A stretch of 64,000 nucleotides of DNA from Ilumatobacter fluminis (lineage in GTDB: Bacteria > Actinomycetota > Acidimicrobiia > Acidimicrobiales > Ilumatobacteraceae), in the NCBI RefSeq assembly GCF_004364865.1, contig NZ_SOAU01000001.1, forward strand, positions 3,814,001-3,878,000. The letters are read 5' to 3'. Positions within the stretch are counted from its first letter, which is position 1; every line of letters starts with the position of its first letter. Under the pieces are notes generated by a model that was not told the DNA's origin, did not search any database, and saw only the letters and a list, made by a program, of their open reading frames with translations. This document shows positions 28,768 to 37,701 of the stretch, one piece after another. The translations under genes were made by a program, and so were the position numbers.

Positions 28768-30213
28768 TCAGCCCTTGCGGCTGTTGAGGATCTGGCTGAC
28801 GAGCTTGCCGTCGGCCTGGCCCCTGCTCGCCTTCATGATGTGACCGACGAGGGCGCCCATCGCCTTGCCTTCGCCGGCGCAGAACTTCTCCCACGCATCC
28901 GGTTGCGCGGCGATTGCGTCGTCGACCATCGACTCGAGCTCGGAGGTGTCCATCGCCTCGAATCCGCGCTCGGCGGCGATCGCGGCAGGGTCGCCACCGC
29001 CACGCTCGACGAGATCGGCAAGGACCGTCTTGGCCTGCGTCGCGGTGAGCTGTCCGCCGGTCTCCATCGTCGTGAGCGCGGCGAGATCGCCGGCCGGAAC
29101 GGCCGGGTCGGCACCCTGTTCGGCGAACGCCTGCTGGACGTGGACGATCGCCCGGCCGAGGTCGCCCCCGGCCTCGACGACGGCCAGCACGTACGCATCC
29201 TGCCCACGGTCGACGATCGTGACGATCGCTTCGTCGTCGGGGGCCGCACCGGCGGCTTCGGCCAGAGCGACCCGTCGCGCCGACGGCAGGACCGGGATCG
29301 ACGCCCGCACGTGCTCGACCCACGACCGCTCCGGTGCGAGCGGCACCAGGTCGGGCTCGAGGAAGTAGCGGTAGTCGTCGGCGTCTTCCTTGTCGCGGAG
29401 GGTGTGGGTCTTGCCGTCGCCCTCGTCCCAGTGACGGGTCTGCTGGCGCACTGCCTCGCCACCCTCGATGAGGACGATCTGACGCTTGGCCTCGTACTCG
29501 ATGGCGCGCCCGACGGACCGGATCGAGTTGACGTTCTTGATCTCGCACCGGGTGCCGAGTTCGCCGCCCGGACGCCGCACCGACACGTTCGCGTCGACGC
29601 GCATCGAGCCCTCCTCCATCTTGGCGTCGGACGCCTCGACGGCGAGCAGGATCGAACGCAGTTCGGCGACGTACTGGCGCGCCTGTTCGGGTGAGCGCAT
29701 ATCGGGCCGCGACACGATCTCGACCAGCGGGACGCCCGCCCGGTTGAGATCGATCAGGGAGTGCTCGGCCCCGTGCACGCGCCCGCTCTCGCCGGCGTGC
29801 ACCGTCTTGCCGGCGTCTTCCTCCATGTGGGCGCGCTCGATGCCGATCCGGGTCCCGTCGGGCAGATCGAGCCAGCCGTCGACGTTGAGCGGATCCTCGT
29901 ACTGGCTGATCTGGTACGCCTTCGGCATGTCGGGGTAGAAGTAGTTCTTCCGGGCGAAGGTGCACGGCTGGACCGTGCAGTTGAGCGCCAAGCCGATCTT
30001 CATCGCCAGCTCGACGGCCTGACGGTTGAGCACGGGCAACGCACCGGGCAGACCGAGGGTGACCGGGTCGATGTTGGTGTTCGGGTCGTCACCGAATCGG
30101 TTCGGGGACCCGGAGAACAGCTTGGTGCGCGTGGCCAGTTCGACGTGGACCTCGAGCCCCACGACCATCTCGTAGCCCTCGAACGTCCACGGTGCGCTGC
30201 TGGCGTCGCTCAC
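28768..30213 (-). CDS. gatB: Asp/Glu-tRNA amidotransferase subunit B
   Basis: 481 aa. Conserved blocks include YEMVVGLEVHVEL, KLFSGSPN, NIDPVTLGLPGALPVLN, KNYFYPDMPKAYQISQYE and DLNRAGVPLVEIVS, followed by the helical YqeY-like C-terminal domain. With GatA and GatC it converts Glu-tRNA-Gln and/or Asp-tRNA-Asn to the amide form, needed where no GlnRS or AsnRS exists. The GTG at 30213 overlaps the gatA stop by 4 bp (GTGA), as does gatA with gatC, so all three are coupled. Confidence 0.96.
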   Translation of the reverse strand: MSDASSAPWTFEGYEMVVGLEVHVELATRTKLFSGSPNRFGDDPNTNIDPVTLGLPGALPVLNRQAVELAMKIGLALNCTVQPCTFARKNYFYPDMPKAYQISQYEDPLNVDGWLDLPDGTRIGIERAHMEEDAGKTVHAGESGRVHGAEHSLIDLNRAGVPLVEIVSRPDMRSPEQARQYVAELRSILLAVEASDAKMEEGSMRVDANVSVRRPGGELGTRCEIKNVNSIRSVGRAIEYEAKRQIVLIEGGEAVRQQTRHWDEGDGKTHTLRDKEDADDYRYFLEPDLVPLAPERSWVEHVRASIPVLPSARRVALAEAAGAAPDDEAIVTIVDRGQDAYVLAVVEAGGDLGRAIVHVQQAFAEQGADPAVPAGDLAALTTMETGGQLTATQAKTVLADLVERGGGDPAAIAAERGFEAMDTSELESMVDDAIAAQPDAWEKFCAGEGKAMGALVGHIMKASRGQADGKLVSQILNSRKG

Positions 30214-31637
30214 GACGCACTCCTTTCGAGCTCGGCGGCGACTTGGAGCATGACCGACTCGCCGAGGGCCGGGGCGATGATCTGGACGCCGACCGGCAGG
30301 TCGTCGGCGCCGGTGCCGAACGGCACGCTCATCGCCGGGTCGCCCGTGAGGTTGGCCGGGATCGTGTACGTGTCGCACAGATACATCGCGAACGGGTCGG
30401 CGGTCTTCGAGCCGAACGGGAACGCCACGCTCGGCGACGACGGGCTGAGCAGCACGTCGCACTGCTGGTAGGCCCTGGCGAAGTCGTCGGCCATCAGGCG
30501 GCGGATCTTCAGGGCCTTGCCGTAGTAAGCGTCGTAGTAGCCGGCCGACAGGGCATACGTGCCGAGCAGGATGCGTCGCTTCACCTCGTCGCCGAATCCG
30601 GCGGTGCGGGTGTTGCGCATCATCTCCTCGACATCGGCACCGTCGACCCGGAGGCCGTAACGGACACCGTCGAACCGTGCCAGGTTCGAGGACGCCTCGG
30701 CGGGAGCGATGAGGTAGTACGCCGTGAGGCCGTAGGTGAATGCCGGCACCTCGACGTCGACGATCGTGGCGCCGGCGGCCTCGAGCGCCGCGAACGCCTC
30801 GTCGGTGCGGGCGACGACGTCCGGGTCGGCGCCGTCGGGCAGATCGGCGATGCGGCCGATCCGGAGTCCGTCGACGCCACGATCGAGCACCGACGAATAG
30901 TCGGGGGTCGGTTCGGGGATCGACGTCGAGTCGCCTGGGTCGTGTCCGCAGATGGTCTGGAGCGTGAGCGCGGCGTCGGCGACGGTGTGGGTGAACGGAC
31001 CGATCTGGTCGAGGCTGCTCCCGAACGCGATGAGTCCGAGTCGGCTGACCCGACCGTACGTGGGCTTGACCCCGACGACGCCGCACAGCGCCGCCGGTTG
31101 GCGGATCGAACCGCCCGTGTCGGAGCCCAGCGAGACCGGCGCGTAGCCGGCGGCGACCGCCGCAGCCGAACCGCCGGACGAGCCACCGGGAACCCGGCTG
31201 GTGTCGAGCGGGTTGCGGGTCGGGCCGAACGCCGAATTCTCGGTCGAGGACCCCATGGCGAACTCGTCGAGGTTGGTCTTGCCGACGAACACCGCGCCGG
31301 CGTCGGCGAGCCGCTGCACCACGGTGGCGTCGTACGGCGGGATCCAGCCGTCGAGGATCTTCGACGAACACGTCGTCGGCACACCCCGCGTGCACATGTT
31401 GTCCTTCAGTGCGACCGGGACACCGGCCATCGGTCCGGGGTCGCCACCGGCGGCGACGGTGGCGTCGACCGCGGCGGCGCGTCGGCGTGCCTCGTCGGCC
31501 ATCACGTAATTGAACGCGCGGATCTCGTCGTCGGTCTCGGCGATGGTCGCCAGGTGTTGCTCGACGATGTCGACGGCCTTCAGGTCGCCGGAGCGAACGC
31601 CGTCGGCGATCTGGAGTGCGGTCGGGTACTCGCTCAC
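30210..31637 (-). CDS. gatA: Asp/Glu-tRNA amidotransferase subunit A
   Basis: 475 aa amidase-signature enzyme that releases ammonia from glutamine. The catalytic Lys is in VPVALKDNMCT, and the cis-Ser and nucleophilic Ser are in GGSSGGSAAAVAAG and SDTGGSIRQPAA. Length and blocks are normal for GatA. The GTG start overlaps the gatC stop. The order gatC-gatA-gatB on one strand is the usual actinobacterial operon. Confidence 0.97.
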   Translation of the reverse strand: MSEYPTALQIADGVRSGDLKAVDIVEQHLATIAETDDEIRAFNYVMADEARRRAAAVDATVAAGGDPGPMAGVPVALKDNMCTRGVPTTCSSKILDGWIPPYDATVVQRLADAGAVFVGKTNLDEFAMGSSTENSAFGPTRNPLDTSRVPGGSSGGSAAAVAAGYAPVSLGSDTGGSIRQPAALCGVVGVKPTYGRVSRLGLIAFGSSLDQIGPFTHTVADAALTLQTICGHDPGDSTSIPEPTPDYSSVLDRGVDGLRIGRIADLPDGADPDVVARTDEAFAALEAAGATIVDVEVPAFTYGLTAYYLIAPAEASSNLARFDGVRYGLRVDGADVEEMMRNTRTAGFGDEVKRRILLGTYALSAGYYDAYYGKALKIRRLMADDFARAYQQCDVLLSPSSPSVAFPFGSKTADPFAMYLCDTYTIPANLTGDPAMSVPFGTGADDLPVGVQIIAPALGESVMLQVAAELERSAS

Positions 31638-31936
31638 GAGTCACCCCCGAGGACGGGCGGCACCCAGAAACGGCCGTCCTCGCTCTTGGGCGCCGAGGCC
31701 ATCACCTCGTCGCGGTCGAGCGTGGGCTGCTCGTCGTCGTCGCGCAGCACGTTGACCAGCGGGTACGGCGAGTTGAGCGGCTCGACGTCGCTCAGGTCGA
31801 GCGCGTCGATGTCGGCGAAGTGGTCGAGCATGTCGCTCAGCTGGCCGGTCGCACGGTCGAGCTCATCGGGGGTGAGGTCGAGTCGTGCGAGCCGCGCCAC
31901 CTTGGCAACGACGTCGGGGGACAGTCGGTCGGACAC
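31634..31936 (-). CDS. gatC: Asp/Glu-tRNA amidotransferase subunit C
   Basis: 100 aa, the small clamp that holds GatA to GatB. It begins SDRLSPDVVAKVARLARLDLTPDELD and ends with the conserved LR.D, F.VP.VL region, all typical of GatC. The GTG at 31936 has TAGCCT 8 nt upstream, so this is probably the leaderless first gene of the operon. Confidence 0.95.
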   Translation of the reverse strand: MSDRLSPDVVAKVARLARLDLTPDELDRATGQLSDMLDHFADIDALDLSDVEPLNSPYPLVNVLRDDDEQPTLDRDEVMASAPKSEDGRFWVPPVLGGDS

Positions 31937-31944
31937 GTCTGCCG

Positions 31945-31950
31945 AGGCTA
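31945..31950 (-). promoter_or_regulatory. -10 hexamer of gatCAB
   Basis: TAGCCT on the minus strand, 8 nt before the GTG at 31936. It partly overlaps the 3' end of the LysR gene, whose stop is at 31948. Confidence 0.45.
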
Positions 31951-32865
31951 ATCCGCCGGACGTCCGATGACTGCTGGCGAATCCCCTGCAGGCGACGACG
32001 CATCGACGATCGACAAGAACGCGGTCGCAGCGGGACTCGGGTTGAAATCGCTCCACGCGAGGTGTTCTGCCCGGGCGGGGCCGCCGCGCACCGGCACGAG
32101 CGACACCCCGGGGTCGTCGGACGGAGCGACCGCCGACGGGAGCAGGGCGACGCTCAGACCGGCGCGGACCAGGCCCGCCACGATGTCGAGCGCCATCACC
32201 TCGTAGGCGACGGTGCGATCGAGGCCCGCGGCGTCGAACGCCCGGTCGCTCTGGGCGCGTCCCGGTGTGTCGGCCGGGAAGTCGACGAATGTCTCCCCGG
32301 CGAGCCGATCGAGGCCGATCGACCGACGTCCGGCGAGCGGGTGGTCGACAGCCACACACGCCACGTGCCGGTCGCGGGCGATCACCCGAGATCGGACGCC
32401 CTCGGGCACGTCGCCCGCCGGGAGTCCGAGCAACCCGACGTCGACCGCTCCCGCCCGGATGTCGGCGACGATCTCGTCGCTGCCGCCGACCTGCAACGAC
32501 ACGGTCACGGCGGGGTGGGCGTCTCGGAAGCGGCGGAGTGCATCGGGCAGATCGATCCCGGTGACGGTCGGGATGATGCCGAGCGTCAGCCTGCCGCGGA
32601 TCCGACCCACCGCCGCCGCCGCGTCGGCCACGGTCCGGTCGGCCTGGGCCAGGGTGCGACGCGCACCGTCGACGAACGCGAGACCCGCAGCGGTCGGTTC
32701 GACCTTCCGGCTGGTGCGGGCGAACAGCTCGACACCGAGTTCGCGTTCGAGCGCCTTGATCTGGTGGCTGAGTGCCGACTGCACGACGAAACACTGCTCG
32801 GCGGCACGTGTGAAGTTGCCCGTCTCGGCGACCGCGACGACGTACCGCATCTGGCGGAGATCCAT
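31948..32865 (-). CDS. LysR-family transcriptional regulator
   Basis: 305 aa. The N-terminal winged helix reads MDLRQMRYVVAVAETGNFTRAAEQ and SALSHQIKALERELGVELFARTS; the rest is a two-lobed periplasmic-binding-like effector domain. It is divergent from an EamA exporter, the classic LysR arrangement, so it most likely controls that exporter and itself. The ATG at 32865 begins the conserved block; an in-frame extension to 32931 would run into the control region. Confidence 0.93.
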   Translation of the reverse strand: MDLRQMRYVVAVAETGNFTRAAEQCFVVQSALSHQIKALERELGVELFARTSRKVEPTAAGLAFVDGARRTLAQADRTVADAAAAVGRIRGRLTLGIIPTVTGIDLPDALRRFRDAHPAVTVSLQVGGSDEIVADIRAGAVDVGLLGLPAGDVPEGVRSRVIARDRHVACVAVDHPLAGRRSIGLDRLAGETFVDFPADTPGRAQSDRAFDAAGLDRTVAYEVMALDIVAGLVRAGLSVALLPSAVAPSDDPGVSLVPVRGGPARAEHLAWSDFNPSPAATAFLSIVDASSPAGDSPAVIGRPAD

Positions 32866-32880
32866 GCCGCCAGTCTGACA

Positions 32881-32901
32881 GATCGATGACACATATCGAT
32901 C
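32881..32901. promoter_or_regulatory. Candidate LysR operator
   Basis: A perfect inverted repeat GATCGAT-N7-ATCGATC lies in the 92-bp divergent gap. It contains the T-N11-A spacing of LysR boxes and sits 16 nt from the lysR start and 57 nt from the exporter start. Confidence 0.55.
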
Positions 32902-32957
32902 GCTGCCCTGACAACGATGCGTTGGACTCATACGTCGTCCCGACGGAGAGTGGACGC

Positions 32958-33938
32958 ATGAACTCCACCACCGTCATCGCCCCGGACCCGGCGCCCGGTC
33001 GCCGGTCGATTTCTGCCGCCGTCCTGAACGACACCGGGTCGGGCGGCCTCGTGGGGACGACGCTGATCACGGCGCTCGCACCGGCCACCTGGGGGACGAC
33101 CTACCTCGTGACCTCCGAACTCCTCCCGCCGGGACACCCGATGTTCGCGGCGCTCACCCGATCGCTCCCGATGGGGCTGCTCGCACTCGTGATCACGCGT
33201 CGATTGCCGACGGGCGACTGGTGGTGGAAGGCCATGGTGCTCGGCGCGCTGAACATCGGGCTGTTCTTCTCGCTGCTGTTCGTCACCGCCGAACGACTCC
33301 CGGGTGGCGTCGCCGCCACCGTCGGATCCGTGCAACCGGCGATCGTCGCCCTGCTGGCATGGGGCGTGCTTCGCGAACGCCTGTCGATCTGGCGGCTCGG
33401 GTGGGGACTCGCCGGAGTCGTCGGCGTCGGCCTCGTCGTGCTCGGCCCGGCCGCGTCGCTCGACGGCGTCGGCCTCCTCGCCGGTCTCGCAGGCGCTGCG
33501 TCGATGGCGACGGGCGTGACGCTCAGCAAGAAGTGGGGCCGACCGACCGACGTCGGCCCCACCGCCTATGCCGGCTGGTTGCTCACCGCCGGCGGGCTCT
33601 GGCTCCTGCCCGCGGTCGTCGTGTTCGAGGGCGTACCTGACACCGTGGGCGTCGGCGCGGTCGGCGGCTACGCCTGGCTGGCGATCGTCGGAGGACTCGT
33701 CGCCTACATCCTCTGGTTCCGGGGCATCGGGCGTCTGCCCGTGACCGCCACGGCGCTGCTCGGGCTGCTCTCCCCCGTCGTCGCGACCGTTCTCGGCGTC
33801 GTCGTCCTCGACGAACGGTTCACCGGGGCGCAGATGGCCGGGATCGCGGTCACCCTGTCGGCGCTGGTGGCCGGACAGTTCCAACCCCGGCGACGCGCCG
33901 GGGCGCCGGCCCGACGTATCGCGCCGCGGGCCGGATGA
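32958..33938 (+). CDS. EamA/DMT-family membrane exporter
   Basis: 326 aa with ten predicted membrane helices in two EamA repeats (WGTTYLVTSELLPPGHPMFAALTRSLP in the first). Members export amino acids, nucleosides or drugs. The ATG at 32958 has GGAGAG about 10 nt upstream and is preferred over 32886, which would lie on the regulator's operator. Its last 89 bp overlap the 3' end of the convergent citrate synthase gene, so each transcript is antisense to the other there. Confidence 0.9.
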   Translation: MNSTTVIAPDPAPGRRSISAAVLNDTGSGGLVGTTLITALAPATWGTTYLVTSELLPPGHPMFAALTRSLPMGLLALVITRRLPTGDWWWKAMVLGALNIGLFFSLLFVTAERLPGGVAATVGSVQPAIVALLAWGVLRERLSIWRLGWGLAGVVGVGLVVLGPAASLDGVGLLAGLAGAASMATGVTLSKKWGRPTDVGPTAYAGWLLTAGGLWLLPAVVVFEGVPDTVGVGAVGGYAWLAIVGGLVAYILWFRGIGRLPVTATALLGLLSPVVATVLGVVVLDERFTGAQMAGIAVTLSALVAGQFQPRRRAGAPARRIAPRAG

Positions 33939-35013
33939 GCTTGCCCGTCGCCGCCTGCTCGAGCGCATGCGTGACCCAGCCGACCGTCCTGCTCACCGCG
34001 AACGTCGGCGTGAACATCTGGCGTGGGAGTCCGACCGTCTCCATGATGACGCCGGCGTAGAACTCGACGTTGCTGGGCAACGGGCGATCGGGCTTGAGCT
34101 CGGCCAGTGTCGTCAGGATCTCGGTCTCGATCGCGATCGCCCGCTCGACGAGCTCGCCACCCAACGCCTCGGCAACGTCGCGGAGCAGGGCCGAGCGGGG
34201 GTCGGGTGCCCGATAGACGGCGTGGCCGAACCCCATGATGCGGCGGCCGGCGGCGACCTCACCGCGAACCCAGTCCGCTGCCCGGTCGGGCGTGCCGATG
34301 GCGTCGAGGGCGTCGAGCGCACGACTCGGGGCTCCACCGTGGAGCGGGCCGGCCAAGGCGCCGATCGCTGCGCAGACGACATCGACGATGTCGGCACCCG
34401 TGGAGGCCACGACACGGCCGGTGAATGTCGAGGCGTTGAACCCGTGGTCGATCGTCAGGATCAAGTACTGCTCGAGTGCTCGCGCGTGCTCGGACTCGGG
34501 CTGCCGACCCGTGACCTGGTGCAGGTACGCAGCCGCATGGCCGAGATCCGGGTCGGCTGCGACGGCGGCGAGACCGGCACCCGAGCGATAGAGCGCTCCG
34601 AGGATCGAGGGCACGACCGCCGCCACGTCGAGGGCCTGCTCCCGACGGTCGGCGGCGTCGAGATCGAGCAGGGGCTGGAGTCGGAGTGGGCCCGCCGCAG
34701 CCGAGAGCACGGTGCGGAGCCGGGCGAGCGGGGTGCCCGGCAGCGCGCCGGCCACGTCGATCAGCGGCACGGTGCCGGCGGGCAGTCGTCGACGGGCAGC
34801 GAGGTCGGCTCGGAAGGTGTCGCGCTCGGCACCGTCGGGGAGGCGGCCACGGTCGAGGAGGTACCAGGCATCCTCGAACGAAGCCGTCCGTGCGAGTTCG
34901 ACGGCGTCGTAGTCGCGGTAGTGATAGAAGCCTTCGTCGCCGAGCACGGTGCCGATGGTGGTGTCGGCCACGGCCACACCGTTGAGTCCTGCGGGTACGT
35001 CGATCAAGTCCAT
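33850..35013 (-). CDS. Citrate synthase (CitA type)
   Basis: 387 aa. Active-site blocks are DHGFNASTFTGRVVAST, GPLHGGAPSRALD (first catalytic His), MGFGHAVYRAPDPRS (second His) and LPSNVEFYAG, where the usual catalytic Asp is Glu. It condenses oxaloacetate with acetyl-CoA, or possibly propionyl-CoA. The N-terminus begins MDLIDVPAGLNGVAVADTTIG, which fixes the ATG at 35013. It is divergent from a second citrate synthase-like gene across an 87-bp gap that carries tandem palindromes. Confidence 0.9.
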   Translation of the reverse strand: MDLIDVPAGLNGVAVADTTIGTVLGDEGFYHYRDYDAVELARTASFEDAWYLLDRGRLPDGAERDTFRADLAARRRLPAGTVPLIDVAGALPGTPLARLRTVLSAAAGPLRLQPLLDLDAADRREQALDVAAVVPSILGALYRSGAGLAAVAADPDLGHAAAYLHQVTGRQPESEHARALEQYLILTIDHGFNASTFTGRVVASTGADIVDVVCAAIGALAGPLHGGAPSRALDALDAIGTPDRAADWVRGEVAAGRRIMGFGHAVYRAPDPRSALLRDVAEALGGELVERAIAIETEILTTLAELKPDRPLPSNVEFYAGVIMETVGLPRQMFTPTFAVSRTVGWVTHALEQAATGKLIRPAARYVGPAPRRVAGVGTVRPPAPTG

Positions 35014-35042
35014 GCCCCGAGTGTCGGTCGTCGTCCACGATT

Positions 35043-35069
35043 GATCAACGTTGATCGAATCAACGTTGA
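35043..35069. promoter_or_regulatory. Tandem palindromic operators between the two citrate synthases
   Basis: GATCAACGTTGATC at 35043-35056 is a perfect 14-bp palindrome. TCAACGTTGA recurs at 35060-35069, 15 bp away centre to centre. They occupy the 87-bp divergent gap, 30 nt from the citA-type start and 32 nt from the HTH-citrate synthase start. The natural candidate to bind them is the DNA-binding head of the neighbouring gene. Confidence 0.7.
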
Positions 35070-35100
35070 CGGCGTCTATCATCCGGGCGATCCTGGTGTC

Positions 35101-36252
35101 GTGACGACGATGATCGGGTCCGCCGAGGCCGCTCGGCTCCTCGGGGTCAGCAAGCCGACCCTCTACGCGTACGTGAGCCGTGGCCTCGTCGAGCGGCACA
35201 CCGCCGTCGATGGTCGTACCTCGCTGTATCCGCGAGAGCAGATCGAACGACTCGCGACGCGGGGACGGTCGAAGGCACCGGTCGAACGACCCTCGATCGA
35301 CGTGAAGATCGGGTCGTCGATCACATTGCTCGACGACGTCACGCTCCGCTATCGGGGCCACGAGGTCGCCGAGCTCGCTCGCACCCGGAGCTTCGAGCAG
35401 GTCGGTGAGCTGCTCTGGACCGGCGATCTCCCCGGTCGCCCGGTCGTGTGGCCGCTCGACCGGGGGCAGCTCGACCGGTGTCTCGACGTCGCCACCCCGC
35501 TCGTCGGCCGGTCGGCGGTCGCGGCGCTGGGCGCAGCGTCACACGCGCTGTCGGCAAGCAGCACCGGGAGCGAGTCGGGGGGCGACGCGGCCCGCGCCGT
35601 GGCGGCCATCGCCCCCACGCTCGTCGGCGGGCCGAGACGCGGTCCGGTTGCCGAGCGCCTCACCAAGGCGTACGTCCGACGCCCCTCGCCCGAGCTCGTG
35701 GCCGCCGTCGATCGCGCCCTGGTGCTCCTCGCCGATCACGAACTGGCGACCAGCACACTGGCCGTACGGGTGGCGTGCTCGGTGCGAGCCGATCCGTTCG
35801 CAGCGATCGCTGCCGGGCTGTCGGTCGTGAGCGGGCGGCTCCACGGCGGTGCGAGCGTCGAAACGGCCGACCTGGTCGCACGGGCCGACGTCGACGGCGC
35901 GGCAGCGACCGTCGCCTCCCTGCTCGACCAGGGAGGCCGGCTCCCCGGCTTCGGACACTCGGTCTATCGGCGTGGCGACCCTCGTGTCGCTCCGCTGCTC
36001 GAGGCGGTTCGCAGCGTCCCGGGCGCCGATCGAACCATCGCCCTCGTCGACGACATGATCGCCGAGGCCGGCCGGCGGCTGGCGCATCTCCCCAACGTCG
36101 ACCTGGCCCTCGGCGCACTGCTCCACGCCGGGGGCTTCCCGGCCGACGCTCCCCTGTTCGCCGTCGCTCGTCTCGCCGGGTGGGGCGCGCACTACGACGA
36201 GGAGGCGGCCGAGCGACCGGTTCGGTTCCGGGGGCTGACGCAACTCCGCTGA
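35101..36252 (+). CDS. Citrate synthase-like protein with N-terminal MerR/excisionase-type DNA-binding domain
   Basis: 383 aa. Residues 1-55 form a winged helix of excisionase/MerR type (GSAEAARLLGVSKPTLYAYVSRGLVERH). Residues 65-380 are a citrate synthase fold: GSSITLLDDVTLRYRGHEVAELA, DHELATSTLAVRVACSVRADP, GRLHGGASVET, GFGHSVYRRGDPR and LPNVDLALGALLHAGG, so both catalytic His and the Asp are present. It may be an enzyme, a metabolite-sensing repressor, or both. The GTG at 35101 is the first start after the operators; the ATG at 35110 is an alternative. Confidence 0.88.
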   Translation: MTTMIGSAEAARLLGVSKPTLYAYVSRGLVERHTAVDGRTSLYPREQIERLATRGRSKAPVERPSIDVKIGSSITLLDDVTLRYRGHEVAELARTRSFEQVGELLWTGDLPGRPVVWPLDRGQLDRCLDVATPLVGRSAVAALGAASHALSASSTGSESGGDAARAVAAIAPTLVGGPRRGPVAERLTKAYVRRPSPELVAAVDRALVLLADHELATSTLAVRVACSVRADPFAAIAAGLSVVSGRLHGGASVETADLVARADVDGAAATVASLLDQGGRLPGFGHSVYRRGDPRVAPLLEAVRSVPGADRTIALVDDMIAEAGRRLAHLPNVDLALGALLHAGGFPADAPLFAVARLAGWGAHYDEEAAERPVRFRGLTQLR

Positions 36253-36264
36253 GTGACGGACCGG

Positions 36265-37605
36265 TCAGCGAGGCGTGAGCGTGGCCAGGCGTGAACGGCC
36301 CGACCGCTTCGCCTCGAGCATCGCCCGGTCGGCCACGTCGATCGCGTCGAGTCCGTGGCGCGGCGCCAGTCCGACACTGACCGAGATCGTGTCGGGGCCA
36401 CCCTCGATGCCGAGCGGGGCCGACACCGAGTCGATGATCCGCCAGCCGATCGTGGCCGCCAGATCCTCGTCGGCACCGTCGAGCAGGATCACGAACTCGT
36501 CGCCGCCGAAGCGGGTGACGAGATCACCGTGGCGACACGATGCGACGAGCCGCGTGGCGACCTCGACGAGCACGGCGTCACCGATCTGGTGGCCGTAGCG
36601 GTCGTTGACCGCCTTGAAGTGGTCGATGTCGATGAAGAGCACCGCACCTGCCCGGTGGGTGTCGGTGAGGGCAGCGGTGAGGGCACGACTGTTGCCCAGC
36701 CCGGTGAGCGCATCGCTGGTTGCTGCGGAGCGGAGGTGGTCCTGCTCGGCCCAACGTTCGAACAGCAGCGTCGTCGCCTTCACGAGGCTCTGGGTGCGAG
36801 CGGCCATGTTGCGCTTCACGACGTCGAGCGGATACGAGTCCGGAACCCGTCCCACCAACAGCAGCACGGCGGCGAGGCGAGCGTTCACGTGCACCGGTGC
36901 GACGATCATCCGACGCCACCCCCGCCGGGCCATCGAGGCCTGCAGGTTCAGCGGGAACAGACCCGGGTCGACCGGGGCGCAGCCTCCGGCGGGCACACCG
37001 TGCCAGGGCCGCCACCCGTCGGCGAGGTCGACACGGACGGCGTCGGCCAGATCGGCCTCGGCGTCGCGGGCGTGGACCACGTCGGGCCCCGCCGAGTCGG
37101 AGAAGTCGATCATCAGCCATCGGCTCTCGTAGTCGACGTTGTCGAGCTCGAGCTCCTCGCAGAGCATCCGCTTCACCGACGCACGATCGGCGCCCGCCAT
37201 CTCCAGGTCGAGCGAGCGTGTGACCGAGGCACTGAGAGCCACCGGCACCAGCACGACGACCCAGTAGCGATCACCGTCCTGATCGGAACACCCAGAAGCG
37301 ATGATGTCGACGAGGTGCGACTTGCCGACGTCGTCGATGATCCCGACGCGGAACGGCACCGGCAAGGCGACCGTGTCGTCGGCTTCCCCGGCGTTCTCGA
37401 TGAAGTAGGTGGCGAGTTCGTCGGCGTCGGTGGGTGTCAGGCGTGCGAAGACGTTGGTCCCGACAGTGGCGACGAGATCGATCCCGACGAACCCGCCGAA
37501 CCCGCCGCGCGCCGCCAAGACGGTGCCGTCCTCACCGACCGCGAGCGTGGCGGTTCGCGTGGCGTCGAGCAAGGTGTCTGCGTTCATCCGGGCACCAACA
37601 ATCAT
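36265..37605 (-). CDS. Diguanylate cyclase with N-terminal PAS-like and central sensory regions
   Basis: 446 aa, no membrane segment. Residues 8-135 look PAS-like (TATLAVGEDGTVLAARGGFGGF), residues 160-280 form a GAF-like region, and the C-terminus is GGDEF with TRFGGDEFVILL. RHGD five residues before it is a proper RxxD product-inhibition site. It should make cyclic di-GMP in the cytoplasm. The ATG at 37605 has AGGT upstream; the Met at 37587 is possible. It converges with the HTH-citrate synthase gene, 12 bp away. Confidence 0.92.
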   Translation of the reverse strand: MIVGARMNADTLLDATRTATLAVGEDGTVLAARGGFGGFVGIDLVATVGTNVFARLTPTDADELATYFIENAGEADDTVALPVPFRVGIIDDVGKSHLVDIIASGCSDQDGDRYWVVVLVPVALSASVTRSLDLEMAGADRASVKRMLCEELELDNVDYESRWLMIDFSDSAGPDVVHARDAEADLADAVRVDLADGWRPWHGVPAGGCAPVDPGLFPLNLQASMARRGWRRMIVAPVHVNARLAAVLLLVGRVPDSYPLDVVKRNMAARTQSLVKATTLLFERWAEQDHLRSAATSDALTGLGNSRALTAALTDTHRAGAVLFIDIDHFKAVNDRYGHQIGDAVLVEVATRLVASCRHGDLVTRFGGDEFVILLDGADEDLAATIGWRIIDSVSAPLGIEGGPDTISVSVGLAPRHGLDAIDVADRAMLEAKRSGRSRLATLTPR

Positions 37606-37701
37606 CCGTCTGACCTATCGGCACCAAACCGACCGAACATGACCGGTTCCTGACCGAACACGGACCGGGAGCCGAACGTGGGGTGTGGCACACTCGGCGG
37701 C

